Shown: piece by piece, positions 48,539-58,855 of the stretch | How positions within the stretch are numbered: position 1 is the first letter of the stretch | How the letters are laid out: each line of letters opens with the position of its first letter | The notes under the pieces: model-generated | Told to the model about the DNA's origin: nothing | What the model saw: the letters and a program-made list of their open reading frames with translations, nothing else | Databases searched by the model: none | NCBI GenBank assembly: GCA_030762935.1 | Contig: CM060883.1 | Coordinates: 48,967,001 to 49,031,000 of the forward strand | Direction: 5' to 3' | Length of the DNA: 64,000 nt | Origin: Hymenopus coronatus | Lineage: Eukaryota; Arthropoda; Insecta; Mantodea; Hymenopodidae | Translations under genes and position numbers: made by a program

Positions 48539-48830
48539 CTTAATCTAATGTGTTACTCTCGCATGATTTTCTCTCCTAACTCTTGTACAAACTATTCTTA
48601 CACTGATTATTCTTTTATTTACTGAATTTGACCTATTGTATATCTATTTCTTGTAGGATAAGAGGAAACACTTTCAGCGCTTTGAAATTCTATTCTTTAG
48701 CATGTTCAAGAGAGAAAAGAACGATTTACATTTGAGAAATGCTGAAATGTTTTAGAATGCAAACAAATAACCAAGGAGTAGCTCTGAAATGGCTATCTCT
48801 ACACATGCACAAAAGTTTATTTATGCAACA
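48539..48830 (+). mobile_element. Family H 5' part, subfamily 3
   Basis: AATCTAATGTGTTACTCTCG, then CATGATTTTCTCTCCTAACT and CTTGTACAAACTATTC match the 15.2 kb subfamily 3 start. The 3' half is absent. Confidence 0.7.
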
Positions 48831-48983
48831 AGTATAGAAAGCCAACAGTTTTGAATGCGCGAGAGAATTTTCAGAAGGAGCTCTGAAAAACGCGGGTTCA
48901 AAAACGAAGCTTTCTATAAAAGCTGCATAGATGATTTTTTCAGCTAGCTATCTCAAAGAATGTTATTCTGTCTGTAGTTTATT

Positions 48984-49862
48984 ATTTACTTTCTCTAGCA
49001 AGCATGTAAAATGAACATAGAAGATAGAGACGGCATAAACCTCCACTCGAAAATTTGATTCCTAGATTTCACCGAAATACGTACTTTGAGGACCCCTGAA
49101 TCTAAAAAAACAGCATTTTAAGAAAAGGATCTGTGCACGAGCGCGGAGTGTATTTGTTTGTGTGCGCGATGAGTCTGTAAGAGGACAGCATAACTCAAAA
49201 ACAAAAGTCTTCCAAGGATGCGAGACAAAGATTTTCAGAACCCCCCCCCCCCCCCCTCCAACCAAAGTGTCTTTTATATGGAACAGTTTCAAAGTTTTAG
49301 ATTTTCTAAAAAATTGCTCTAACAATTTTGAGTAAAATGCCTACATTACATGGCAAATAAAATGTGTATACTGAATTTCTTGGTATAGCCCCTGAAATCT
49401 TCATTCTGAATGATTTGCATAGCTGGTTAACCGAAAAAGATTGACAAAAACTTACTACACAGAAAATGTAGATCTCATTAATACACATAATTATGTGATA
49501 TACATTTTTTGTAGCACTAACAATTTCAGTGATATTTCCTTTATTGTATTTTCAATCTTAAAAGCACTTAAAGCTTTTCTCAAACTGGAAGACCTCGTTG
49601 GTTTCATTTCTCTTTTGTTTTACACCCTCGCCACGGAAAGATAACTGCATTTAAATGACAATCGCATAGTGAAAGATTTTTAAAAAAATATTGACCATCG
49701 CTTTAATTAGTGTATTCCTATATTTCTCTTAGATCTTTAAGGAACCGAGTAATAATATCACTCCTGATAATGTGTATCTAGAATAGTATAAAATAGATAA
49801 AATAAATCTTTTGTAAGAAGAGTTTGCAAAATAGATAGAAACATGTGAATGCAACACATTAC
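48984..49862 (-). mobile_element. Family H, full-length but diverged
   Basis: Left TTTACTTTCTCTAGCAAGCA, right AAACATGTGAATGCAACACA. The palindrome is deleted. A C run lies at about 49240-49256. Confidence 0.83.
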
Positions 49863-49937
49863 TTTTCTATTCTTGCGCATAACTTCTAGTTCATGTGATA
49901 TACACATAGCATCTCGAACAGCATAAAAATCAATTTG

Positions 49938-50087
49938 TGGAAGTTTCAACTGCGACTAGAGCACTTCGACCTCGCCGCTGCCACCGAAGATGTCTGCCGT
50001 AGTCGCAGACGAAACGTCTGGGAAGAACAAGGAGGAGCCCAGTAGACCACGGCCCACGAGCCCAGATTATACTCCAGCCAGTATGTA
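49938..50087 (-). mobile_element. Penelope-like terminal fragment
   Basis: Reverse-complement relative of 8331-8530: TCGCAGACGAAACGTCTGGG, GTAGACCACGGCCCACGAGC, CCAGATTATACTCCAGCCAG. It lacks the outer TAGGCTTTCACGG part and the second fold-back arm. Confidence 0.65.
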
Positions 50088-50298
50088 CATCATTTGTCAT
50101 TAAAATATTTTAAACATATGATAATTCAATAAAAAACGTTAGAGCTAGGTTTGAGCAAAATAAAAAAAATGTCTAAAAGTGTAAGAGTATAATGTAGTTT
50201 GAGACGGACGGATTTTCTTGAAAAACTTAAATATCCAGTAGGTATTTAAACCAATTTTCGGTTTTAAGTTATACTGTTCACAGACACACAACCTGTAA

Positions 50299-50372
<74 letters not shown>

Positions 50373-50715
50373 TCCCTCAAACAACACCCTCTAACCTATC
50401 TAGAAGGTATTGCCTCAAAGCATATTATTTTCGACGTAGTAGGGAAGTAAAAACCAAAGATTTAAAAATAAATTTTTCCATGAAAAATGTACCTGAAAGA
50501 GCTGAACTAAAATACAAAATTTGATTTTTAACCGACCAATGGTTTTTGAGTCCGCGTTCACCCCCATCCCCATATATAGGCATACACACAGCGTTTTACT
50601 CTAAAAATGCTTTTTGGGTTCAGGAGGTCCTAAAACCATATATTTCTGATAAAATCTCAGTATTTAATTTTAAGGGGAAAATATAATACTTCTCCTACTT
50701 ACATAATAAAGAAAG
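50088..50715 (+). mobile_element. Two diverged family H fragments, first with an (ATT)n tract
   Basis: 50088-50405 runs from TCATTTGTCATTAAAATATT through a CACAGACACACAACC nucleus into an ATT array and TTCAGGGTCCCTCAAA. 50470-50715 contains GAGCTGAACTAAAATACAAA and TTTCTGATAAAATCTCAGTA, ending near TAATAAAGAAAGC. Confidence 0.7.
50299..50367. repeat. (ATT)n microsatellite
   Basis: About 23 ATT units just downstream of the family H microsatellite nucleus, between CCTGTAA and CAGGGTCCC. Confidence 0.93.
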
Positions 50716-51154
50716 CAAACACAACATCCGTTTTAATCACATAAATCCGGGCTCTAATAATAATTATGAAGATATTCTGAGTTAAGTAGAGCCGTATATT
50801 ATAGCAGTGAGCGTAAAATGATATGATACATTGAAGAATGTTCTAAAATATTAGCGGATTTAATTTTTTATTGTGTTAATTTGAGAAGCAATTTAGTTGT
50901 TCAGTTTTCAAGCACGAATCGTTTTTGTGCCGTCACGCACAACCGAAGTTCAGTTTAGTGCTTGCCACTAATTAAATCTGTCATTCTTCATTCGTTAGAG
51001 GCAAAAAAAAAAAAAAAAAAAAAACTGCAAGTCGGCTTTGCTTTAATGTCTGTGCAAGAGAAGATAGCCCAGGAGAGTATGTACACCTACCTACACCGAG
51101 AAGATGAAAGAACTTTGATTAACCGTAGGGCACCATGCAGACTATACAGTTTAG
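50716..51154. other. Unrecognised, with an A run
   Basis: A run of about 22 A near 51003-51024. It could be a retroposon tail, but no body was identified upstream. Confidence 0.4.
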
Positions 51155-51290
51155 AACCAAGTGAGATAGCTTCGCGGTTAATTGCGAGGCTTGTTTTCGG
51201 AAGGTACCAGGTTAGATTCCTGAGGCACATCACTCTGAGCATGGGGTTTTCTTCATTTTCTCAGATTGGCAAGTAGAATGCTGAGATACC
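51155..51290 (+). repeat. Degenerate SINE-B relative
   Basis: GAGATAGCTTCGCGGTTAAT (head), CCAGGTTAGATTCCTGAG (B-box-like), then GGTTTTCTTC...GCAAGTAGAATGCTGAGA, matching the SINE-B body order. Confidence 0.6.
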
Positions 51291-51428
51291 TTCTCATCTA
51301 CCACGAAGTTCCTCATATAATATCGCGTCTCCTTTCATGTTTCAGGCAAGCTTGTCGGCTGCGCAGTGAATGTTGGTGTCGGACAGATGGCGCAGAGCTT
51401 GCTCGTTGGAAATTTCTCTCAGCCCCTA

Positions 51429-51690
51429 GTCGCCCTGCGTGGCGTAATGATTACCATGCTGACTTCATATGCCCAAGGTCGCGGTTCAAACCCGGCGGAG
51501 GACGATGGATTTTTTTCCGGAAGGGAAGTAAAGCCGTTAGTCCCGTGTCCTAGATTTACGGCACGTAGAAGAACCTCAAGGCTGATAGAGAGGCCTCTGA
51601 GCAAAATTAAACGGTCTTTCACGTCCAATTTAGAATGGGACGCTGAGAACCACAGCAGTTAAAGAGCGTCAATAAATAACACGCCATTTA
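51429..51690 (+). repeat. SINE-A reference copy
   Basis: CGCCCTGCGTGGCGTAATGA (A box region), B box CGGTTCAAACCCG, then the body with TAGATTTACGGCACGTAGAA, AGAGAGGCCTCTGAGC and the tail GAACCACAGCAGTTAAAGAG. About 260 bp, complete. The flanking duplication is not evident. Confidence 0.9.
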
Positions 51691-51817
51691 CATTTTGTTC
51701 TCTTAGCCTCAGCAAATAGAAGCGTTATCTGAGAAACTCACCGGTGTGAGTGGAATATCAGACTTAGAATCTTTAGGGACCTCCGCGCGTCTTTGTCGGA
51801 AATTAATCAAATTTAGT

Positions 51818-52033
51818 TTTATTAATGGACGCTCTTTAACTGCTGTAGTTCTCAGTATTAAATCTATATTGGACGCGCAAGGCCGCTTAATTTTGCTAGG
51901 ATGTATAAGCTTTGAGGTTCTTTTGCGTGCTGTAAATCTACGATCTGGCACCAACGGTTTCACTACCCTTCCGAAAGAAGCCATCTTAGGATTTTTGCAC
52001 CCGAAAAAATTCATCGCCCTCCGCCGGGTTTGA
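51818..52033 (-). repeat. SINE-A copy, head lost, joined to another SINE
   Basis: Inverted relative to the copy 130 bp upstream, so the two could fold back. Ends at CCCTCCGCCGGGTTTGATC, where a different tRNA-like head starts. Confidence 0.82.
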
Positions 52034-52230
52034 TCCTAAGCCGCGCCGTGGCTGAGTGGTTAGAACATTCGCCACTCCCAGGCAACCGCATGTGGGATTT
52101 GTGGTGGATAAAGCGGCGCAGGGAGGAGTTTTCTCCGCCATCGCATTTCACCGGTGCTCCCTCTTCATTCCAGGTATCATCAGTGTTATGGCCCGCGGTG
52201 ACATAGTAGTAAAAGCGGCCTTTTCACAAT
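52034..52230 (+). repeat. SINE-E, tRNA-like
   Basis: GCCGCGCCGTGGCTGAGTGG (head, A-box-like) followed by TTAGAACATTCGCCACTCCC. The body has GGATAAAGCGGCGCAGGGAG. B box not clear. Single copy in the window, so the call is tentative. Confidence 0.5.
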
Positions 52231-52257
52231 ATAAAAAATGAAACATGTAATATAAGC

Positions 52258-52440
52258 ATTATGCCTTATGGTTACGCTCGCTAAAGTGTCTAGCGTAGGG
52301 GATCGCGGGTTCGAGTCCCGCCTGGGAGCGGATGTTTGTGTTCTTGTATATGGTTGTATATCTGTAAACAAAGAAAAACTAATAGGAAAACAAACAGGAA
52401 ACATAAGGAAAACAGAAGGAAAAAAAACTGCGAACCTTCG
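52258..52440 (+). repeat. SINE-D copy, plus strand
   Basis: GTTACGCTCGCTAAAGTGTC (head), B box GGTTCGAGTCCC, GGATGTTTGTGTTCTTGTAT, then an A-rich body. Lies directly upstream of the Jockey-like fragment. Confidence 0.75.
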
Positions 52441-52624
52441 AAACCAGAGGCTACCTCTAGACCACGGAGGACATCCCTGTCAGCGGACTATAGCCACCTG
52501 GCTTCCTTCACCACATCCGCTTCTTTGGGGGCAGTGTACACTAAAGATCTGCTTGGTGTATTTTGGGTTCCTTGGACATTGACACAGTTGTCGTATCGTA
52601 AGAACAGAACTTGGGGTCTTTGAC

Positions 52625-53011
52625 TGAAATATTGTATTGTACCTGTATTATAATTCTTCCACACTTTACACTGATTTAAATTTAGAATCATGGCTCAAAG
52701 TAAGAATCTTTTACTTGACATTTTATGGATCTCTAATATATGCTATAATCTCATACGCAGCTCCTGTGTGGTGCACACTCAGTAAACCTCACATTCATCA
52801 AATTCAGCTTATACAATACAAATTTCTCCGCACTATCACCAAGGCTCCAGGGTTCATAAGAAATCACCAGTTCTATCAGGAGTCTGGAATGCTCAACATA
52901 CAATACTTCAAATTGCTCTATAAGAAATTCTTCTTAAGACTAGCCAAAGTACCAGGAGCTAAAACATATCACCTTGGTGTTAGAAACCCTCCTGAGAAGA
53001 GAATAATAAAA
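52625..53011 (+). pseudogene. Jockey-type LINE reverse transcriptase, C-terminal remnant
   Basis: The 125-codon frame at 52637-53014 has the layout of the region after the palm domain in Jockey-clade reverse transcriptases: LKVRIFYLTFYGSLIYAIIS, YAAPVWC, then HIHQIQLIQYKFLRTITKAP, GFIRNHQFYQESGMLNIQYF, and a basic end. The endonuclease and catalytic palm (YADD-type motif) are absent, as is the usual 3' untranslated tail, because a family H copy begins at 53013. It is a 5'-truncated dead copy; the open frame has survived by chance or by young age. Confidence 0.85.
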
Positions 53012-53012
53012 T

Positions 53013-53728
53013 AAAAATCTGATGTGTTACACTCACATGACTTTCTCTAGCCGTTCTACAAACTTCTTACATACGATTACTCTTCTTTCTACACTTGTTA
53101 ATCGAGGTATGGAGAAGTATAAGTACTTCACAACTGAAACTAACAACAATGAATACCTCGAAAACGGTAAGCTCCACGAGAAAAATGTATATGACGTAAA
53201 TTGTGTATTTTAACAAGGCCTACATTTTTGTATAGTAAGTTTTTGTCTGTCTCTTACAGTTTATTAGTTATGCCAAATTAAGCCAAGTTCATCCAGAATA
53301 AACAGGTCTTTAGAAGCTATTCCCAGAAAATTCAAGATATACATTTTATTTGTCAGGTAAATATCTTTAATATACGATATTTTAATCAAAATCGTTAGAG
53401 CTATTTTTTAAGAAAATCAAAATTTTCGAAAAAAGTTCCACATGTAAAGGGTAGTTTGGGGTGGGGGAATTTTTCTCAAAATCTTCGTGTCGCAAACCTG
53501 GAAGATACTGAACTTAAATACCAAGTTTGGTATTTTAGCTACTTTTCGTCTTTGAGTTATCGTGTTCACAGACACACACACACGGACCTTTTTCTGGGAA
53601 TGCTATTTTTGGATTCAGGGGGTCTTAAAACATGTATTTCCGGTGGAATCTCGACATCGAATTTTTGGGTGGAATGCAATACTTCTCTATCCCTAGGTAC
53701 ATTGTACATGCGGGGCTAGAAAAAGTAA
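53013..53728 (+). mobile_element. Family H, full-length, subfamily 2 reference
   Basis: 5': AAAATCTGATGTGTTACACT, CACATGACTTTCTCTAGCCG. 3': CTATCCCTAGGTACATTGTA, then CATGCGGGGCTAGAAAAAGT. Both ends and the hairpin carry the AGCC/GGGCT variant. Palindrome AAATACCAAGTTTGGTATTT perfect. Confidence 0.93.
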
Positions 53729-54214
53729 AAACTGCCTTAAGCCTTCTTCAGTGATTCCGAACACATTGATTTCACAGTGTAATTATTAGCTTCGTTGATC
53801 AAAACTCTGTTCTCAATCACTGATAGTGCTTCACTGAATGTATTGTTAAAAGAATATGTTTATAATCATTACCTTCCTGCTATTTTTGCACATGCTAAAT
53901 GCAATGTCCTCAGTGTACAATAATATATTATTTAACTAGGTGCTAAAACTTTATCAATGAGGTCAAGTTAGATCGTGATCTAAGACCCACGAGTTAATAA
54001 AGCTACTTTTTACCAAGTTGAAGTTTATTTAAGGAAATGCGTTTTTAATGCAGGAAATAAATATGAAATAGGATCTTCCGGTCTGTAGCCGGTTGCTCTA
54101 ACCGGTGAGCTCCTGTCCCCCACACGGAATGTGTTCAAACAAACAAAAATTAAATTAACATTAATTGACCTAATAGTTGGCTAAACTATGAAGCTCGGGA
54201 CTTAAAGTATTTAC
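53729..54214. other. Mostly unrecognised; possible tRNA-like scrap
   Basis: 54080-54130 (minus strand GAGCTCACCGGTTAGAGCAA) resembles a tRNA A-box region but has no B box. The rest is unrecognised. Confidence 0.35.
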
Positions 54215-54287
54215 AGTAAAACACCAAACTTGGTATTTAAGTTTAATATTCTCCAAAGATGCGACACGAAGATTTTGAGAAAAATCC
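54215..54287 (-). mobile_element. Family H internal scrap
   Basis: ACACCAAACTTGGTATTTAA to ATGCGACACGAAGATTTTGA, cut exactly where a SINE-like B box starts. Confidence 0.8.
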
Positions 54288-54467
54288 GCGGTTCAAATCT
54301 GGGCTATGGCATTGCGAGTCGCCATTGGAGTATGTCCTCTCAAAATAATCTGAACTACCTTCTGGTTTACCGGGAATCATGCAAGCTACCTTGGTAACAT
54401 GCAGACATGACATTAAATTCCTAAACAGACTCGCTCTTTGAGCTGTGTTCCGCGCATGCGCACGCGC
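54288..54467 (+). repeat. Headless tRNA-derived SINE remnant
   Basis: Starts at a B-box-like GCGGTTCAAATCTGGG, with the body GCATTGCGAGTCGCCATTGG and TTACCGGGAATCATGC. Ends near GCGCATGCGCACGCGC. Confidence 0.5.
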
Positions 54468-54526
54468 ACGCACACACCCACCACGCACACACACCCACAC
54501 CCTACACACCCACCACACCACACACC

Positions 54527-54585
<59 letters not shown>
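54468..54585. repeat. Compound (CA)/(CCA)/(TA) microsatellite
   Basis: CACACACCCACCACGCACAC-type repeats pass into CA and then about 20 TA units at the Helitron's left edge. Confidence 0.9.
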
Positions 54586-54589
<4 letters not shown>

Positions 54590-55143
54590 CTTCTGTGCCT
54601 GTGTATGTGACTGAACTCCTCCTAAACGACTGGACCGATTTTAATGAAACTTTTTGTGTGTTCCAGTGGATTCGAGAATGGTTTAGATTCTCAGCTCGGT
54701 TCAATGGAAATTGTTTATTTAATTAATTTTTTATTTATGAATTGTTGTTGATTTTGGGATGTTTTAAATTGAATCCAGCAGACTGCGCTACAATCGCAGT
54801 ATTGAATATTCAATAATATTTTATTCCAATTCCAGTTTTTCCCGACAGGTGGTGCCACGATTAAATTCAGGAAAATATTTCATAGCTTCGTGTTCTTGTG
54901 TTACAAAAAAAAAAGTGTGCTAATTGTAATATTACGATAAGATTAAATTAATGTTTCAAGATTTTTAAAGTGTGCATAAAAAACAATATATTTTGTAAAT
55001 TCAGTGTGGAATTGATGTGAGTACTTTGTATAATTTTCTATCATATTTACACGTGCGTTAATTAACAGCCACCCTAACCTACAAAAAAGTTTTAAATTTT
55101 CGAATTGAAGACGTGACTACAGGACGTCTGTCGGGTCCGCTAA
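54586..55143 (+). mobile_element. Non-autonomous Helitron
   Basis: Begins after the TA tract with AAATTCTTCTGTGCCTGTGT and ACTGAACTCCTCCTAAACGA, a 5' segment I recognise from arthropod Helitrons. It ends with a short hairpin (GGAC 55122-55125 pairing GTCC 55135-55138) followed by CTAA at 55140-55143 and then T, as in canonical Helitrons that end CTRR and insert at AT. About 560 bp with no helicase coding. The exact left end is hidden in the TA tract. Confidence 0.8.
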
Positions 55144-55149
55144 TATATA

Positions 55150-55275
55150 TTTACACAAATCTTTTTCTTAAAATGCATTTTATGGATACAGGAGACCCTA
55201 AAAGTGTATTTTCGGTGAAATCTCGACATCGAATTTTTAGGTGGACTACTATACTTTATCTATGTACAATGGTGG
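55150..55275 (+). mobile_element. Family H 3' fragment
   Basis: AAATCTTTTTCTTAAAATGC, GGATACAGGAGACCCTAAAA, ATCTCGACATCGAATTTTTA. The hairpin is lost. Confidence 0.8.
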
Positions 55276-55412
55276 AACGAAGCCGTTATTTCTGGATACA
55301 TATGCCAATACCAAAACTTTACATACCGCTATGCTATCATTAGTATTGTCTACTTCAAAACAGTTCCACATTTCGCTAATGTTCTATTCAATATAACTGT
55401 TGCATATTAGTA

Positions 55413-57045
55413 AAAAAAGTCGGATGTGTCCCATTCACATGACCTTCTCTACATCGCTATAACAAATTATTATTAATAAGCTTATTCTTAAACACTTCAT
55501 GCTAATCGAGATAAACATTAGCAATAACGGTCTTATTACTTAGTTTCCTTATAAGTAGAAGGGAAATAAGGGAATGCACTAGACTAAACCGACAGTCAAA
55601 TGTTTTAAAAATCTGATGTGTACCATTCACATAACTTTCTCCATATCCCTGCAACAAATAATTCTTAAAAAGCTTATACTTATATTTACTTTATGCTAAT
55701 CAGAAAAAAATAGAAAGAGTATAATTACTCGCTTCCTTGTAAGTAGAAGCGAAATAAAGGACAACCGTAGGTTAAAGTGATAGTCAAAAGCTGGTTGCTC
55801 TGTCAATGAAGTTCCTTTGTTTATATGGATAGGAGTTGACAAGTTCCTGTTTGAGAAAAGTATGTTTTTCATAGCAGAAAACAAAAATAAGGAATGTCTC
55901 AAAAAACGACGAACTCCACGAAAAAAATGTATATAACATAAATTGTGTGTTTTAATGTGCTCTACATTTGTTGTTAAGTAAGTTTTTGTCCATTTCTTAC
56001 GGTTTAGCAGTTATTTAAAATTTAGTAAAATTCATCCAGAATAAACTACTCTTCAGAGGCTATTCCCAGAAAATTCAAGATATACATTTCATTTGTCAGG
56101 TAAATATATTTAATATCCGAAATTTTAATCAAAATCGTTCGAGAAAAACAAAATTTTCGAAAAAAGTTCCATGTAGAGGGTAGATGGGGGTGCGGGGATT
56201 TTTCTCAAAATCTTCGTGTCGCATCCCTGGAAAATACCAAGTTTGGTATTTTGCCGACTTTTCATTTTTGAGTTATCGTGCACAGACACACGGACACACA
56301 CACGCACACACACACACACGGACCTTTTTTTGGATATTGGGGACCCTAAAACATATATTTCCGGTGAAATCTCGGTATCGAATTTTTTGGTGGAGTGCAA
56401 TACTTTCTCTATACACTATGTACATAGTGCGTATGGTGAAAGTAAAAATTATTGCTATATGGGATTGAAATCCGTTTCTTGCGTGACTAGGAGTTGGCAA
56501 GTTCATATATGAGCAAATGTGAGGTATTTTAAACCATAACCAATAATAAGGAATATCTCGAAAACGGTGAACTCCACGAAAGAACATGTATATGGCATTC
56601 TACATTTTTTGTGTTGTAAGCTTTGGTCTATATCTTACGGTTCACCAGTTATGCAACATTCGAAAAAAAATTCATCCACAATAATGAAGTCTTTAGGGAC
56701 TATTCCCAGAAAATCCAAGATTTACATTTTATTTTTACTGTAAATATCTTAAATATAAGAGATTTTAATCAATATTGTTAGTCATTTTGAGAAAGTCTAA
56801 ACTTTCGCAGTTTTTTTTTCATGTAAAGGGTAGCTGGGGTGGGGGATTTTCCTGAAAATCGTGTTGCATCCTTGGGAGCAATGCTGCCCACGGATACACA
56901 CAAAAACCTTTTTCTAAAAATGCTTTTTTTTTTAATTTAGGGGGTCCCAAAACATGTATTTCCGGTGAAATCTCGGTATCGAATTTTTGGTGCAATACAA
57001 TACCTTCTCTATACATAGTTTACATAGTAGGTGTACAGAAAGTAA
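55413..57045 (+). mobile_element. Family H copy interrupted by a younger H copy
   Basis: 55413-55607 (5' end CATTCACATGACCTTCTCTA to GACAGTCAAATGTTTTAAA) and 56448-57045 (TTGCTATATGGGATTGAAAT to GTAGGTGTACAGAAAGTAAA) are consecutive parts of one element. Confidence 0.88.
55608..56447 (+). mobile_element. Family H, full-length, nested
   Basis: AATCTGATGTGTACCATTCA to hairpin CTATACACTATGTACATAGT, GCGTATGGTGAAAGTAAAAA. CA nucleus ACACACACGCACACACACAC expanded. Confidence 0.92.
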
Positions 57046-57224
57046 AACACATTTATACAAATAAGTCGTACAGTAAAATATTTCATAGAGATTGGTTTTT
57101 AAAAAAATTAAGAATAATATAGGTGACGATACAATAGCTTGAATTAAAAAAAGTATTTAATGAAGTTTTAGTGGAGTATATATCAATTTATTTTTTTAGT
57201 TTTAATATTTGTATTATCAATAAT

Positions 57225-58050
57225 TTTTACTTTCTCTATACGTACTATGTACATAGAGTATAGAGAAGATATTGCATTGTATCCAAAAAATTCGATTCCG
57301 AGATGTCACCGGAAATACATGTTTTGAGTCCACCTGAATCCAAAAAAGCATTTTTAGAAAAATGTTCATTTGTGTGTGTGTGTGTCTGTGAGTCTCTGAG
57401 ACTGTGGGCAGCATAGCTCAAAAACGAAAAGACCGTTAAATACCAAACTTGGCATTTAAGTTCAGTATCTTCCAAGGATGCGACACGAAGATTTTCAAGA
57501 AAATCCCCAACACCCAACTACCGTTCACATGGAAACATTTTCGAAAATTGATTTTCTAAAAAAATGGCACTAACGATTTTGATTAAAATATCATATATTA
57601 AAGATATATACTTTAAAATAATATGTATATCTTGAATTTTCTGGGAATAGCCTCTGAAGACTACTTTATTCTGGACGAATTTTACGGAATTTTGTGTAAC
57701 TGGTAAACCGTAAGTGATAGACAAATGTTACCACACAGAAAATGTAGAGCACATTAAAACACACAATGTATGTTATACATTTTTTTCGTGGAGTTGATCG
57801 ATTTTTAGATATTGCTTGTTTTTTGTTTCAGCCTTAAAAAACTTATACTTTTCTCATGCAGGAATTTGTCAACTACTGTCCATACAAAGGAACTTCAGTC
57901 ACATAGCAACCACCTTTTGCTATCACTTTAACCTATGTTAGTCCCTTATTTCGCTTCTACTTACAGGGAAGCAAGCAATAAGACTATTTCTGCTAATTTT
58001 TTCTCACTTAGCATGAAGTAAATAGAAGCATATATTTTTTAACTGTAATC
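57225..58050 (-). mobile_element. Family H, nearly complete
   Basis: TTTTTACTTTCTCTATACGT and hairpin at left. The last 40-50 bases of the 5' end are missing at right, beyond AGCATGAAGTAAATAGAAGC. Confidence 0.9.
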
Positions 58051-58673
58051 TGCTCGTGGCTCGAAAGTGACTTGCATGAACACATTGAAGGAAACAGCAA
58101 ATATTTCCATACGCTGTATTATCTCAAGTGTTAAATTCTGGCTTGTTTTGCTACATACACAAATGTTGGTCACGAGAATAGGTTAATGTGATGAATGAGA
58201 GTGAGTCACCAAGCCCTTACAGAAACGTCAGTTAATGCGTCAGCAAAATCAACTTCATTCACAACTCAGGTAACGCTACTTGCTGCATTATTACCTCTAC
58301 TCTTTCCCCCATTGTTTTGTACGATTTAATTTACATAGTCTTTGGAATGTTACATTTTTCATTCATCTGCGGGAAACGCAGTTAAGGTTGATTTAAGTGC
58401 CATTCTGCAACTCTTTGGCGACATTGTGTGAAGAAATAACTGGCCTCGACTCCTTCCATTCCTTATCTGGGATAAAGTTAAACGCAGCAACTTTCAATAA
58501 TGCAAAACCTGTTTCTCGTGGTCATAAAACAGTATGGAATTTCAAAGTTAAACATATGTTTATATCATTCCACTTGTATCTACAACGAGATGTGTAATAA
58601 AGCTGTTTCTGTAAATGTTTACCTCCATTAACGCGAAGAGTAATCATAAAATGTTTTAATATTCTGTACAATT
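58051..58673. other. Unrecognised; possible H scrap at the end
   Basis: 58590-58665 faintly resembles a minus family H block (TAATAAAGCTGTTTCTGTAA). Nothing else recognised. Confidence 0.35.
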
Positions 58674-58855
58674 TATTTCGAACAAGAGAGATGTCTGTGG
58701 CTCGAATTCTGGAGGTCCTGGGTTCAAATCCCATGAGTCGACCAATCTGGCTGGGGTCCTCACGTGGTTTCCCTCTGTCGACAAGGTAAACGCCGGTGAT
58801 GTGTTGACATTATGTGCATCGTTCTAATGCATAAAGTAATACAATAAAACAATTT
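58674..58855 (+). repeat. SINE-F, tRNA-like
   Basis: B box GGGTTCAAATCCC with CTGTGGCTCGAATTCTGGAG upstream. The body TCACGTGGTTTCCCTCTGTC and AAGGTAAACGCCGG is of a kind common in arthropod SINEs. Seen once here. Confidence 0.6.

Noticed and set aside
51429..51500. tRNA genes at the A-box/B-box sites (also near 5.2, 45.4, 52.3 and 58.7 kb)
   Set aside because: Each tRNA-like head continues into a body shared between copies or into a SINE-like tail, several have TSDs, and none shows a clean acceptor stem with terminator. They are SINE heads.
54080..54130. tRNA gene on the minus strand
   Set aside because: Only an A-box-like stretch; no B box or acceptor stem.
1647..56587. Thr-His, Val-Cys and Cys-Val repeat proteins in several frames
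   Set aside because: They are translations of CA/GT microsatellites.
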